From: Panopea generosa
Taxonomy: Eukaryota; Mollusca; Bivalvia; Adapedonta; Hiatellidae
Direction of reading: 5' to 3'
Assembly (NCBI GenBank): GCA_029582155.1
Contig: CM055905.1
Location: 66,915,039 to 66,979,038 of the forward strand
Length of the DNA: 64,000 nt
Shown: one piece after another, positions 49,441 through 60,080 of the stretch
Layout: the number at the start of each line of letters is the position of its first letter
Numbering within the stretch: position 1 is the stretch's first letter
The notes under the pieces: generated by a model
Databases searched by the model: none
What the model saw: the letters and a program-made list of their open reading frames with translations, nothing else
Told to the model about the DNA's origin: nothing
Made by a program: the position numbers and the translations under genes

Positions 49441-50756
49441 ACTTCTATACTTCCTGTTTAAATTCTTAAACAACTGAGAATAAGATTATTTTTGTTATAA
49501 ATATAATACACAAGATTAATGAAATGTTGTATAATGACAAATATGACAAACGAGCTATCTATCGAACCGATATGGCCGTCTATCCGCTCCTTAATGAAGT
49601 AATCACCCTTGTGATTGCGTATATCGCATGTCTTTCATAAATTATCATAATTTATCTCTATCTGTTTAAGTCATATGCACAATTTGGCCCTTTGCCAATC
49701 TAATGATAGCGTCGCGAGTTTAGAAAAATATCAACAGTTGTTGCATTGCCAACAAAACTAAATACAATAAAAATCCTTTATTGTCAGTAGTATTGGTTAA
49801 GACAAGCGTTTAACTTAAAGGGTAACACGGCATTTTTTTATAATTATTAATTTACCTCTATTTCTGAAAAGTATGTATATATTATTTATTTCCGCTCCAT
49901 CATAATATACCAACATATTCAATTTGTAATAAAATCAATGTACATTCGCATGAATAACGTATATTATGCCATTCAACTTAGAATAATAAGAGACTCCGTA
50001 TTTAAACCTTATCTTACATGTACAATTACAGTATCTACACAATACAAATATGAAATTAAAATCAGAAATTTGGGTATGCAGATTCTTATTGTCGTTTCTA
50101 TTTCGGAAAGGGGAATAACTTTCGTAAATGGATGAAACATCATCATATTTCAAATATTTGCGATCAAATATGTCAAAAAGAGTAACAAATGTTTTCTTTT
50201 CTTCTGTTTTTTTTTTCAGCATGAACTTTCACTCATATTCTTAAACTAAAGTAATGGATTTGTTTCATTAAACAAAATTTTAAACATATTATAGTTTTCG
50301 ATAACTGGCTATTACTTACTAATATAAGTTCAAAAATTAATTCGATGCGTAAACATAACTTTAAATATTTAAACATTGCTGTGTGTCCCTTCAGTACACT
50401 GTATGTGCACGGGGAAGTAAAATAACCGTATATATACCAATACATAGATATAAATATTTATATTCAGCGATTAAATCAATGAATTATAAAGAGATACAAG
50501 TCCTTGGTGTAAACGAAAATACATAACATAAACGTTTTCTTTAAATGAACAACGTACAAGTGTTACAAAATTACTTAGTCCTCCTATTTTGCTAGGCCTA
50601 ATTTTAGTTATTTTAAAAATGTTTATCGTTGGAAGCAGTGACTTAATCACATTAGTATGTCTCTATTTGCAAGTCATGCAATAATGTTATCGATATGAGA
50701 AGCACCAGCTCGTCTTTATTTGTTTAGTTTAAACATAATTTATTGCCACTATAGTT

Positions 50757-50759
<3 letters not shown>

Positions 50760-50788
<29 letters not shown>
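50760..50788 (+). repeat. (CA)n microsatellite
   Basis: Uninterrupted ACACAC tract of about 29 bp. Confidence 0.9.
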
Positions 50789-50792
<4 letters not shown>

Positions 50793-51288
50793 CATTGCAA
50801 TAAATAAGGCAAAGTAGTCGGGCCACAAGTGCTCGCCAAATTAGTTATTATGTGTTATGTTTTTTATCAGTTTCAAGTATAAAGAGAGTTGTTACAATTA
50901 TTGCTATATACTATGTTTACCTTTGCAGTACAAAAAATAAACTAGAATAAAGTTTTTTTTAAAAAATCACACAGTTAGGGTATATGAGCAGTGTTTGTCA
51001 TAATAATGACTTAATAAAATGTCTTCCATCGTACCACCGGATTCATATGGACGTGACGACTGAATAAATGTTGACCATACGGCAATTATTCTATATCAAT
51101 ATTTTTAATTACTATTTTCAGTAATAATTTTAGATAACATTATTAAAATTGCTGTTCAGAATTGAATTATTGTGTTTTATCTACCAGTAGTAGATCTACA
51201 TAGAAATCAACAAAGAACTAATAAGCTCGTTACTGGATTTGTATTATGGTATGATGCTCCAATTTTTAAAGTAGTGTGTGATATATAT

Positions 51289-51617
51289 TAAGCTGTAAAA
51301 TTTTCGTTGTTTTATTAAGGATATTTTAATGTTATCAGTATATAATATCCAGTATCAGCTGTAAAATTTTCGTTGTTTTATTAAGGATATTTTTATGTTA
51401 TCAATATATAATATCCAGTATAAGCTGTAAAATTTACGTTGTTTTATTAAGGATATTTTTATGTTATCAATAAATAATATCCAGTGTAAGCTGTAAAATT
51501 TTCGTTGTTTTATTAAGGATATTTTTATGTTATCAATATATAATATCCAGTATAAGCTGTAAAATTTACGTTGTTTTATTAAGGATATTTTTATGTTATT
51601 AATATATGATATCCAGT
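51289..51617 (+). repeat. 66-bp minisatellite, five copies
   Basis: AGCTGTAAAATTTTCGTTGT starts at 51291, 51357, 51423, 51489 and 51555 (period exactly 66). Because 66 is a multiple of three, the minus strand stays open for 107 residues with a 22-residue repeat (IKISLIKQRKFYSLYWILYI). There is no other coding evidence. Confidence 0.9.
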
Positions 51618-51751
51618 AAATTGAGATTCTATTAAAGTTATTAAAGATGAGCATTATTATGGTTATTAAATTCTCCAATTCTAAAAAAAAAATGACATTT
51701 TATTTAATAAAAAATAGAGATATTACACGATTGTATCGATATAATTATGTG

Positions 51752-51893
51752 AAGTGAGTGCTCCAGTGGTAGAGTATCGAACCCAGAATCGCAGGGTCGT
51801 GGTCTCGATCCTTCGCCCACGACAATGTGAAATGCGTGGTCCAGTGGTAGAGTATCGGATGCAGGGTCGTGGGTTCGATCCTTTTCCAACGAC
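51752..51893 (+). mobile_element. Two tRNA-like heads in tandem
   Basis: CTCCAGTGGTAGAGTATCGA ... GTGGTCTCGATCCTTCGCCC is followed directly by GTCCAGTGGTAGAGTATCGG ... GTGGGTTCGATCCTTTTCC. A-box and B-box-like segments are present in both, with tRNA-like spacing, but no acceptor stem pairs. The B-box half resembles the 37-bp satellite unit. Confidence 0.6.
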
Positions 51894-51929
51894 TATGTGA
51901 GAACAGTCTTACTGAAATATTTTAGATTG

Positions 51930-52451
51930 TTCTATACTTCCCGAAAATTTCGGGAAAGCATATAGTCGCGGCCGCCACGTCCGTCCGTCCGTCCATCCGT
52001 CCATACGTTCCCATATCCTTGTCCGAGCTATTTCACTATAAACTTTTGTTGGACTTTTATGAAACTTGCTAGGATATATAACTACCCACAGGCCTTATCT
52101 TACTATAGTTTTGGATAGCTATATATTGTAAATTATGAACCATTATCCACAAGCTAAAGTACGATAGAGCATGTGTCACTAACTACCAAGTGGAAATGTA
52201 CATATCGTCTTCGCGTTACGGTTCAGTGAGTTTTTATAGCGTCATTACCCTTTTATTCTTTCAATTACCAAGTCCTTGTTCAAAGTTTTGCTTATTATGT
52301 TTGTCTGCCTATTTACCTCCATCCACTGGTTGGAATTTTAAGAAACTTGCTAGAATGCATCACTTCTGAATGGAGATGCGCATACTGTCTTTGTGTTTTG
52401 GTTTGATGATATTTTTACAGAGTTGTGGCACTTTGAGTATATACATTACAT
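51930..52451 (+). repeat. Dispersed repeat with CCGTCCGT tract
   Basis: CCCGAAAATTTCGGGAAAGC (palindromic) is followed by a CCGTCCGTCCGTCC tract at 51981. The rest, through GTTGGAATTTTAAGAAACTT, appears repetitive. No gene. Confidence 0.45.
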
Positions 52452-52663
52452 GGAGCAACACGTTTTCTACGGTGACCAATTTGGGTCATCGCTGCATTTT
52501 TTTCACCACCGTCGTTTCGACTTTTCATCATTGTAGTTTCGACTTTTAACCGTCGTTGTTTCGCCTTTTCATCACCGTAGTTTCGTTGTGTCGATTTTAC
52601 TTAATCTAATAAATATGGTCCAAAGAAGACACCGTAGTTTTCGGGAAACATATGATGTCACGC
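52452..52663 (-). mobile_element. Inverted-repeat element with internal minisatellite, isolated copy
   Basis: Same family as the element at 3981 but in the opposite orientation: ACGTTTTCTACGGTGACCAA, CATCGCTGCATTTTTTT, four copies of a TTTCGACTTTTCATCA-like unit, then ATGGTCCAAAGAAGACACCG and TGATGTCACGC. It shows that the element exists outside the satellite. Confidence 0.65.
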
Positions 52664-52819
52664 AATATTTACCTACCATAGGCGTAGGGCCACAGGGGCC
52701 AATGTTCAGGTTGGGTGGGCAGCATATACTTCTCCGCCCCAACCACCCCCCTTCCCTAATAATTTGATAAAAAATGTCTAAATTTGAAAAAATTACCAAA
52801 CATCTGGAGTAAATGACAA

Positions 52820-54090
52820 CATATTTTTATGCCCATCAAAAAGTTTTTTGGATGGCATATTGTAATTGCAGCGTCCGTCCGTCCGTCCGTCTGTCCGTCC
52901 TTCCGTCCGGTATTTCGTTTCCGGCTTTTAACTTTGTCATGCATAGATGGATTTTGTTGAAACTTGCTACAAAGGATCAACATAACATGACGATGTGTCG
53001 CGAGTAAGACCCAAACCCGTACCTCAAAGGTCAAGGTCACAATTTTAGTTTGTTTGAAAACACTTTGAGTTTGTGTGAGATTTCGTTTCCGGCCTGTAAC
53101 TTTGTCATGCATAGATTGATTTTGTTGTTACTTGCTACAAAGGATCAACATAACATGACGACGTGTTGCGAGTAAGACACACACCCGTACCTCAAAGGTC
53201 AAGGTCACAATTTGAGTTTGTTTGACAACACTTTCAGTCTGTTTGAGATTTCGTGTCTGGTCTGTAACTTTGCCATGCATAGATGGATTTTGTTATTACT
53301 AGCTACAAATGACCGACATAACATGACGATGTGTCGCGCGTTACACCCAGAATCCCATTTCAAAGATCAAGGTCACAATTAAACTTTTGTTGATGACACT
53401 TTCAGTCTGATTGAGATTTTGTGTCCGGTCTGAAACTTTGTCACCTATGGATAAATTTCAAAAACACTTGGCTTAATTCATCAGCAAGATATTACAAAGT
53501 GTCACGTGTAAGACCCACATGCGTACCTCAAAGGTCAAGGTGACAATTCGAGTGTCTTTGACAACACTTTCAGTCTGCGTGAGATTTCTTGTCCGATCTA
53601 TAACATTGTCATCTATGTATATATTTTGAAAACAATAGGCTTAGTTGATAAACACGACATAATTAAGTGTCGCATGTTAGACCCAGAACCTTTCCTCAAA
53701 GGTCAAGGTCACACCTTCAATTTGTTTAATATTGTGTGTCTGGTCTGTGACTTTGTCTTTAACTTGGCTCAATTTATCAAGATGACATGACGACGTGTCA
53801 TAAGAAAAACCTAGACACTGTCACACTTTGAGTATGTATGACAACACTTTGAATCTGTTTGAAATTTCACGTCTGTCCTATAACTTTATCATACATGGAT
53901 GGATTTCAAAAACACTTGGTTCAATTGATCAATTGATCGACAATTGATCCGTAACTTACATTTAGGGATTTTAAAATAGCTTGACACAAGTGATCAGCAT
54001 GTCATGATAATGTTTCACCTGCATTTACCTTTTTGAAATACCAAGACATCGGATGTCAAGGTCAAGGTTACACAAAGGTCAAAGTCATGC
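52820..54090 (+). repeat. About 170-bp diverged tandem repeat carrying AGGTCAAGGTCA
   Basis: Six to seven units. Each has a GTCTGTAACTTTGTCATGCA-like start, GGATCAACATAACATGACGA, CCCGTACCTCAAAGG and then TCAAAGGTCAAGGTCAC. The latter recurs at about 53023, 53193, 53361, 53527 and 53695, a spacing of 166-170 bp, and in altered form at 54055-54090. A CCGTCCGTCC tract precedes it at 52873. Not coding. Confidence 0.8.
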
Positions 54091-54213
54091 TTTAATGTAA
54101 AAACAAACCATGGAATTGCATGTCTAGTCAGAATCATAAGTCCATTACTCTTGATATTCATGGATACATCGCTACCTATTATATCATATATTGTTATTTT
54201 TCACAGACCATTT

Positions 54214-54233
54214 GGGGGGGGGGGGGGGGGGGG
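54214..54233 (+). repeat. G20 homopolymer
   Basis: Uninterrupted run of 20 G. Length may be unreliable as assembled. Confidence 0.85.
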
Positions 54234-54289
54234 TTAAAAACTCAATACTGCAGCAGTTATTGTTTAAAATATCATAATTTTACGGGTTA

Positions 54290-54690
54290 AGACCCACCAC
54301 CAGTCCTCGGTTTGGCTTGTCATGCACGTGGTTTAAACCCATAGGAAGCTAATTCTAGTTTTTTTCTTAATAAAACGTTTAAATGACACAAAATATATTG
54401 GAGTAAATAACAACCATTTCCCCCCTTATTGTTACCAAATAACAGTATTTGATTATATTTAAAACGTTTCCACATGAGGCCCCTCGTACCCAAATCAGTA
54501 AACGACACCCTCTCCCGCGCTGGAGTAAATGACAATTATATATGTTATTCTAAAAACTCACTAGAATTGGTGTCTTTAATATCATTTTTATTTCAGGTGC
54601 AGGCAGGAGGGGGTGGGGTGGTGCATGACCCCCACCCCCGTGCCCCTAGAATAATCCAACATTCTCCCTCACGTTTTAACTCGCAGTGCA
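54290..54690 (+). repeat. Partial, diverged copies of flank sub-motifs
   Basis: GGTTTAAACCCATAGGAAGC and GACACAAAATATATTGGAGT then AAATAACAACCATTT resemble GGTTTAAAACCCAGCGGAAT and the TAAATAACAATCTTTT stretch of the flank at 54885-54980, so the flank type seems internally repetitive upstream of the TRIM-like gene. Confidence 0.5.
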
Positions 54691-55268
54691 TGATTCTCTG
54701 GTTTTGAAATCTGGTTTTTAATACATCTAATACATGTATTTGTTAAAAGTATTTGATAAATACCCCCCCCCCCCCCACCCCTTAATCTAACTCAAGTAGA
54801 GCATTCGGTTTTTATAATACAAAAACATCCAGGGGCCTACACCAACCAGCAGATAACGCCACACTCTCTCAGTGTACGACGTACCAGGTTTAAAACCCAG
54901 CGGAATTCATTTTAACATGTTATAGTTTGATAAAAACGTGTAAAAATCACAAAATATTCGGGGGTAAATAACAATCTTTTCTCTCTAAAACTTGTAAAAA
55001 TACAGCATTAGATTTTTAAGATCACATAAGTTTCAAGGTACCCACAGCAGGAAGGGACATCCGCCCCCCCCCCCCCCCTCGCGTACATGTACCAGGGAAT
55101 TCATCCATCCATATGCCCCGTATCTTGCAACTCATTGCATGAGGTACCGGGTTTAAAACCCGTTGGAAGTTATGGAATTATGTATCTTATATTTTCAACA
55201 TAAATCAAAATGTTCCTCATACACTCTCTTCAATCAAAATGTTCCTCATACACTCTCTTCACAACCAC

Positions 55269-55269
<1 letters not shown>

Positions 55270-55312
<43 letters not shown>
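55270..55312 (+). repeat. C43 homopolymer in the TRIM upstream region
   Basis: Uninterrupted run of 43 C. Other C runs are at 54763-54776 and 55064-55078. The position corresponds to the C-rich run of array flank A at about 547-575. Confidence 0.85.
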
Positions 55313-55314
<2 letters not shown>

Positions 55315-55401
55315 TTATTGAAACGCTCCTACGACCATGCACACTGTACTACTTAATACCAGTGACGTAAACTACATGTATACGAATATGTTATATATCA
55401 C

Positions 55402-55716
55402 TGTAAATACGATAACGAAAGTACGAAGTTTAACATAGCATACGTGTCAGTCATTATTTAGGCGTGTAAATACGATAACGAAAGTACGAAGTTTAACATA
55501 GCATACGTGTCAGTCATTATTTAGGCCTGTAAATACGATAACGAAAGTATAAAGTTTAACATAGCATACGTGTCAGTCATTATTTAGGCGTGTAAATACG
55601 ATAACGAAAGTACGAAGTTTAACATAGCATACGTGTCAGTCATTATTTAGGCGTGTAAATACGATAACGAAAGTACAAAGTTTAACATAGCATACGTGTC
55701 AGTCATTATTTAGGCC
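55402..55716 (+). repeat. 63-bp repeat, five tandem copies, upstream of the TRIM start
   Basis: TGTAAATACGATAACGAAAG recurs at 55402, 55465, 55528, 55591 and 55654 (period 63) and ends in GTCAGTCATTATTTAGGC. In each satellite flank the same segment is present once (for example 660-722). The last copy lies about 35 bp before the ATG, so this is 5' UTR or proximal promoter. Confidence 0.9.
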
Positions 55717-55750
55717 TGTAGTATTGAGTAGACACATTAAACTGAACAAA

Positions 55751-57652
55751 ATGTCAGTTCCTGGGAAGAAAGCTGGATATATTGGGGCATCTGAAGCTCC
55801 AGGTGATTCCGAGGAAATGGGAAAATCAATCTGTCAGCCTTGTAACGAGGAAGGAAACGATATACCTGCCGCGGGATTCTGTGTAGATTGTTGTGAATAC
55901 TTGTGTGACATGTGTTTTACAACACACCGCCGGGCTAGACCCTTCAGAAAACATGTTCTTCAAGAAAAGACGACGATGACAAGACGCAAACCCATTACAA
56001 AAACATCGGATATAGCCGACAACGAATGTACTGAACACCAAGGAGAGAAAATTAAATTTTACTGCGGGTCACATGACCACCTTGGCTGCGGTACATGTGT
56101 GGCTATTGGTCATCGAAGTTGTGACGGTGTAATTTATGTTGAAACACAATACGAACATTTAAATAGGTCACTGACCGATATCAAACAGGAAGTAGACAGT
56201 CATGAAAAGAGAGCCAAACAAAATGGAAATGACGTTGATAAATATCACTCGAATGCTATACAAGAAATAAGACAGTTTAGAAAAGAAATAAACAACTCTT
56301 TAGACAAATTTGAAAATGATGTTATAAGGGAGGTAGACAATGTTAAAGAAGAAGATAAAGTAATGGTGACGTCATTATCTTCGAAACTGGACGCAATGAA
56401 AGTTGAAATATCGTCTACAATCACAGAACTAAATGCTTTGTACGACTTAAAACGCAATCGGAAACTGTTCGCTACTATGGCCAAAGCGGAAGAAAAAATA
56501 CAGACTTTAGAGAACGGCATCAGTCAGATAACGGCCGACAACAAGATATGTAGTTACAGGTTTGAGCCCGAGAAGCAGTTGAAAGATTTGCTCGAAAATG
56601 TGAAATCTATAGGGAAAATAAGTGTAATGGATTGCAACAAAAGTGTTATTATGGAACCTATACCACGACACATACCACTCCAAACACAGAACAAGTCCAG
56701 ACAATGCAAATTGGAGCAAACAGAGACGAGCAGAAGTGGTCAGCAAACACAACCGGAACCTCCACTGGACAGTGCAATGAAACAATCAGAAGTGTCCAGT
56801 GACCGTCTATTGATGCAAAGACACGATCAACAAACAAGAACTGACGAACTTCAAGTTGCAACGTACATTTCTGACATCAATGTTCAATCACCAGGTGATA
56901 CCATATGCTCCATCGTGGGATCAATACTGTTGCCTGGCAACCAATTCGTCATTGCGGATTATGACAATAAAAAGATTAAACTCTTAAGCACAAAACAAAA
57001 TAAAATTAAATCTAAAATACGACTGTCATCAGGACCATGGGACGTTACAAAGATCAACAACAGTAAAGTTGCCGTGACACTACCTTTGCTGGGTATGATA
57101 CAGTTAGTGTCAGTAGGGTCTCAGTTACTGTCTACAGACCGAGATATAAAAGTGAATGGTCGGTGTTATGGTATAGTATATAATAATGCGACACTTATAG
57201 TGACATTTGTACTACCGGAGAGAGTGGAAATAATCAACATGAGTGGTGCCGTGTTGAAGACCTTGGTGAACGACGCCAGTGGAACACCACTGTTTAAATG
57301 GCCGCAGTACATAGCCATCAACCCAGATAAGACGGCCGTGTACGTGTCTGATTACAACAAGCACTCAGTGACCTGTATGACACTGGAGGGCAAGGTGAAG
57401 GCCGTCTACAAGGATGATAACCTGGAACGTCCCCGTGGTTTGACTTTAGACAGGACCGGAACAGTGTATGTCTGTGGAAACTGCTCCGATAACATCCACC
57501 AGATTACCGCTGACTGTACCAAGATACAGATACTGCTGGATCAGCGACATGGACTAGCTAGTGCGGAATCAATCGCTTACTGTGATAAGGAGGACAAACT
57601 GTTTGTTGGAATGTGTAAGATCAATGTCGTAAAAATGTTTCAGTTGAAATAG
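55751..57652 (+). CDS. TRIM-like protein: two B-boxes, coiled coil, NHL-like propeller; no RING
   Basis: Intronless frame of 633 residues from the ATG at 55751. The frame is open nine codons further upstream, but only from a TTG. B-box 1 spans about residues 28-68 (C28, C31, C44, C47, C52, C55, H59, H68). B-box 2 spans about 93-124 (C93, H96, C105, H108, C113, C116, H121, C124). A coiled coil follows at about 135-275, a low-complexity Gln/Ser linker at about 315-365, and from about 380 a set of propeller strands of the NHL/TRIM2-TRIM3-like kind (QFVIADYDNKKIKLL, AVYVSDYNKHSVTCM, GTVYVCGNCSDNIHQI, KLFVGM). There is no RING finger, so ubiquitin-ligase activity is not supported; such RING-less proteins are abundant in bivalves and are generally thought to act as scaffolds or sensors, some in immunity. 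It looks intact, with all Zn ligands and no stops. AATAAA-like signals follow near 57814. Its upstream region is shared with the satellite flanks. Confidence 0.9.
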   Translation: MSVPGKKAGYIGASEAPGDSEEMGKSICQPCNEEGNDIPAAGFCVDCCEYLCDMCFTTHRRARPFRKHVLQEKTTMTRRKPITKTSDIADNECTEHQGEKIKFYCGSHDHLGCGTCVAIGHRSCDGVIYVETQYEHLNRSLTDIKQEVDSHEKRAKQNGNDVDKYHSNAIQEIRQFRKEINNSLDKFENDVIREVDNVKEEDKVMVTSLSSKLDAMKVEISSTITELNALYDLKRNRKLFATMAKAEEKIQTLENGISQITADNKICSYRFEPEKQLKDLLENVKSIGKISVMDCNKSVIMEPIPRHIPLQTQNKSRQCKLEQTETSRSGQQTQPEPPLDSAMKQSEVSSDRLLMQRHDQQTRTDELQVATYISDINVQSPGDTICSIVGSILLPGNQFVIADYDNKKIKLLSTKQNKIKSKIRLSSGPWDVTKINNSKVAVTLPLLGMIQLVSVGSQLLSTDRDIKVNGRCYGIVYNNATLIVTFVLPERVEIINMSGAVLKTLVNDASGTPLFKWPQYIAINPDKTAVYVSDYNKHSVTCMTLEGKVKAVYKDDNLERPRGLTLDRTGTVYVCGNCSDNIHQITADCTKIQILLDQRHGLASAESIAYCDKEDKLFVGMCKINVVKMFQLK

Positions 57653-58289
57653 GATTTAACTGACTGATATATAAATAATGAAGTGTTTGAAGAAAATAGT
57701 AATTATAGTTGACATCCGTAATACATTGTAGTGTAGTAAGACACATACATTATAATCAGACTACGTACGTGGATCCAATATAAAGATAAACTGATCAGTT
57801 TCAATGAAGAGAAAATAAAGAGAAAGCGGAGAATTAAATAACAGATTTTAGATATTTATAGCTATAAAATTAATATTCGAATAATAATGACAAATAATAA
57901 TCGAAACAATGATGATAATAACAATTAAAGAGGAAATGATAAAACAAACCAATAAAATAGTAAGAATAAATATGTAACAATACTAATACAAGATTCATAA
58001 TACTGGAAATATATTAAATGCTTATATTATACAAATAGTTGTATCATTGTTCATAATATGAAATTGCATTAAAATATATTCTAAACAGAATCTAATTGAC
58101 AAATTTACAAAACAAAAACTGATTATGACGATGAAAATACTTTAAAAATAACATAAACAAAATATTTTCATTACATTTTTTAAGCATACTCTTTTGAATG
58201 TGATTTTTAATGTGATTTTGAATGTGATATTTGAATGTGATTTATAGCCATTTTCAACTGTTTTCTGGTGATATATATCTATGGTTATA
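57653..58289 (+). other. 3' flank of the TRIM-like gene
   Basis: AT-rich. Includes AATAAAGAGAAAG near 57815 as a possible polyadenylation signal. No other gene. Confidence 0.4.
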
Positions 58290-58304
58290 TGGCATCTCCA
58301 TTTT

Positions 58305-58470
58305 CATTGAATACCTCACAATGAAAAGAACCATCGTGTTTCCGCAATTAACTGGTAAACGTTTTCACATAAAGTTTATTTATCGATCAATACTCGAACC
58401 ACCAAACTCAGCGATGAGAGGTCAGCGATCTTGAGACGGCGCCTTAGACCTTTCGGCCACGGAGGATCCT
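58305..58470 (-). mobile_element. tRNA-derived SINE-like element, family 2, truncated
   Basis: Minus strand: TCCTCCGTGGCCGAAAGGTC then TAAGGCGCCGTCTCAAGATC. Counterpart of 31935. Confidence 0.7.
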
Positions 58471-58659
58471 ACTTAATGATACGTAGTATTGCATTCCTGT
58501 ATAATTATATATGAGTAATATAAATATTTATTTTCATTCTTCTTTTGTAAAAATGTATCAATTAAATAAACATCAATATGAAAGTATGGGTAAATGTATC
58601 TTCCTGAATCACATGTATTCCACAATAAATATAAGTGTTTAACATTTATGTTGTAAAAT

Positions 58660-58915
58660 GTTTTATTCTTTCAACACTTTTGGAATGGGTTTGAACGCCA
58701 TTTTCATCACATGGCAGGTTACATGTGACGTATGCCGTTTTATTGGTGACTGAACACACCAGAATGAGTCTGAGTAGAACCATCGTTTTATTCGCAAGTA
58801 ACTGACAACCTTTCTCATACATTTTTTGTGCCAAGCTGGGCTCAAACCCACGACCTCAGTGGTGAGGGGTAAGGTCGTTAGCTGATAGTGCCTTAAACCA
58901 CTCGGTCACAGAGGA
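58660..58915 (-). mobile_element. tRNA-derived SINE-like element, family 2
   Basis: Minus strand head CCGAGTGGTTTAAGGCACTA, B-box-like GGTCGTGGGTTTGAGCCCAG, body with GTTCTACTCAGACTCATTCT, tail near 58685. Counterpart of 32310. Confidence 0.75.
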
Positions 58916-59189
58916 CATTTCTAGGGTGTCCGTATTTCTTTAACAAATAACTGTTATACACATCAGTTAACTATACTAAACACAAATTAACTTGGTTCCA
59001 GAGAACAGGTTAGATATGAAGTCACAAAATACATCAATGACTTCAATAAAATATAAAACATAAAAAAACATTAAAATCAACATCAAAAACACTCCAAACG
59101 TAACAAAAGGTGACATATTGTATAACATCCGATAGCGGTATATATTAAAGAAGGCAACATGCAAATACCCGTATTACTTCCGTACAGCC

Positions 59190-59265
59190 GGGCCAGGTCA
59201 GCACAGTTAGTAGCGCGTCTGACTTTCATTCGAGGGGTCGTGAGTTCGAACCCCCACCCGAATAA
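59190..59265 (+). mobile_element. tRNA-like repeat head
   Basis: CAGTTAGTAGCGCGTCTGAC and GTGAGTTCGAACCCCCACCC. Counterpart of 32865, with a better B box. Confidence 0.6.
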
Positions 59266-59789
59266 CGTGTGTTTTGTCAATAGAACTTAGCTATCATCAA
59301 TATCAGTAGCGTAGCCACCAGGTTCTAATGAGTGTGTGTGTGAGGGTGTGTGGGGCGGGGGTCTGGATGCATTACCTGCGTTCTGAGGGCTTTTCCAGGA
59401 GATAATTCTATGTATTCGCGAGAAAATAAAAGGTGGATAAAAAACGTGCAAACCTGTTTGTTGTGGCGTTAAGAGAGCTACGCCACTGAATATAATATTT
59501 TTGGCACTTATCACATTGTAGATTTAGTTAAGAACACACACCCAACAATCACGTTACTATCTGTGCGGAAAAGCGTAATTTGGATGTTTTACATTATAGA
59601 GCGCCCTCTGTGACAGGCCCTCTGTGACAGAAAATGGTAAAACACTGTGAACATATGCCACCGACCTTGTCGAAGTTTAGTACACGTGTACTTAGTCCAG
59701 TACACGTATAAGTTCATCTTTAGAAACAGTTTATTTCATTAAAAAGATGGCTTGTACTTCTTATGGACGACAAGAAAATCATTTTCGGA

Positions 59790-60080
59790 CAATGTTCAGT
59801 CTGTAACGCGTCAGACTATCAACCGAGGGGTCTTGAGTTTGAATCCCCGCCAGGCCAGAGTCTTCGTGATGATTGATATACGACATTATGCCTCATTGTC
59901 ATTCGTCTTTCACAGCTAATTGAAATGGGAAAGTTATCAGCTTCTTACGGACGGATGAATGTGCTCTAATACTGGTCAATCTTCCAGGATTCCAGAAAAC
60001 AGTGGTTAGGTTTACTGATCGTCTGTGAGCTCTCGATGGCATAAAAACGACTCTAAATATTGAAACAGACGAAATGAGCC
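59790..60080 (+). mobile_element. tRNA-derived SINE-like element, family 1
   Basis: TCAGTCTGTAACGCGTCAGA, GAGTTTGAATCCCCGCCAGG, GATTGATATACGACATTATG, and tail CTCGATGGCATAAAAACGAC. Confidence 0.75.

Larger units (their letters stand above)
54690..55735 (+). repeat. Array flank copy F, directly upstream of the TRIM-like gene
   Basis: Homologous to the reverse complement of 29487-30425 and to 1-765. Shared landmarks in order are AATACATGTATTTGTTAAAA, GCCACACTCTCTCAGTG, GGTTTAAAACCCAG, AAATCACAAAATATTCGG, CATATGCCCCGTATCTT, CCTCATACACTCTCTTC, a C-run, GAAACGCTCCTACG, GATAACGAAAGTAC and GTCAGTCATTATTTAGGC, then GTAGTATTGAGTAGACAC against AGTAATGAGAAGACGGACAC at 725. The similarity stops within about 20 bp of the TRIM start codon. 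Confidence 0.8.

Noticed and set aside
55724..55750. Upstream start for the TRIM-like protein
   Set aside because: The upstream extension begins at TTG; the first ATG in frame is at 55751.
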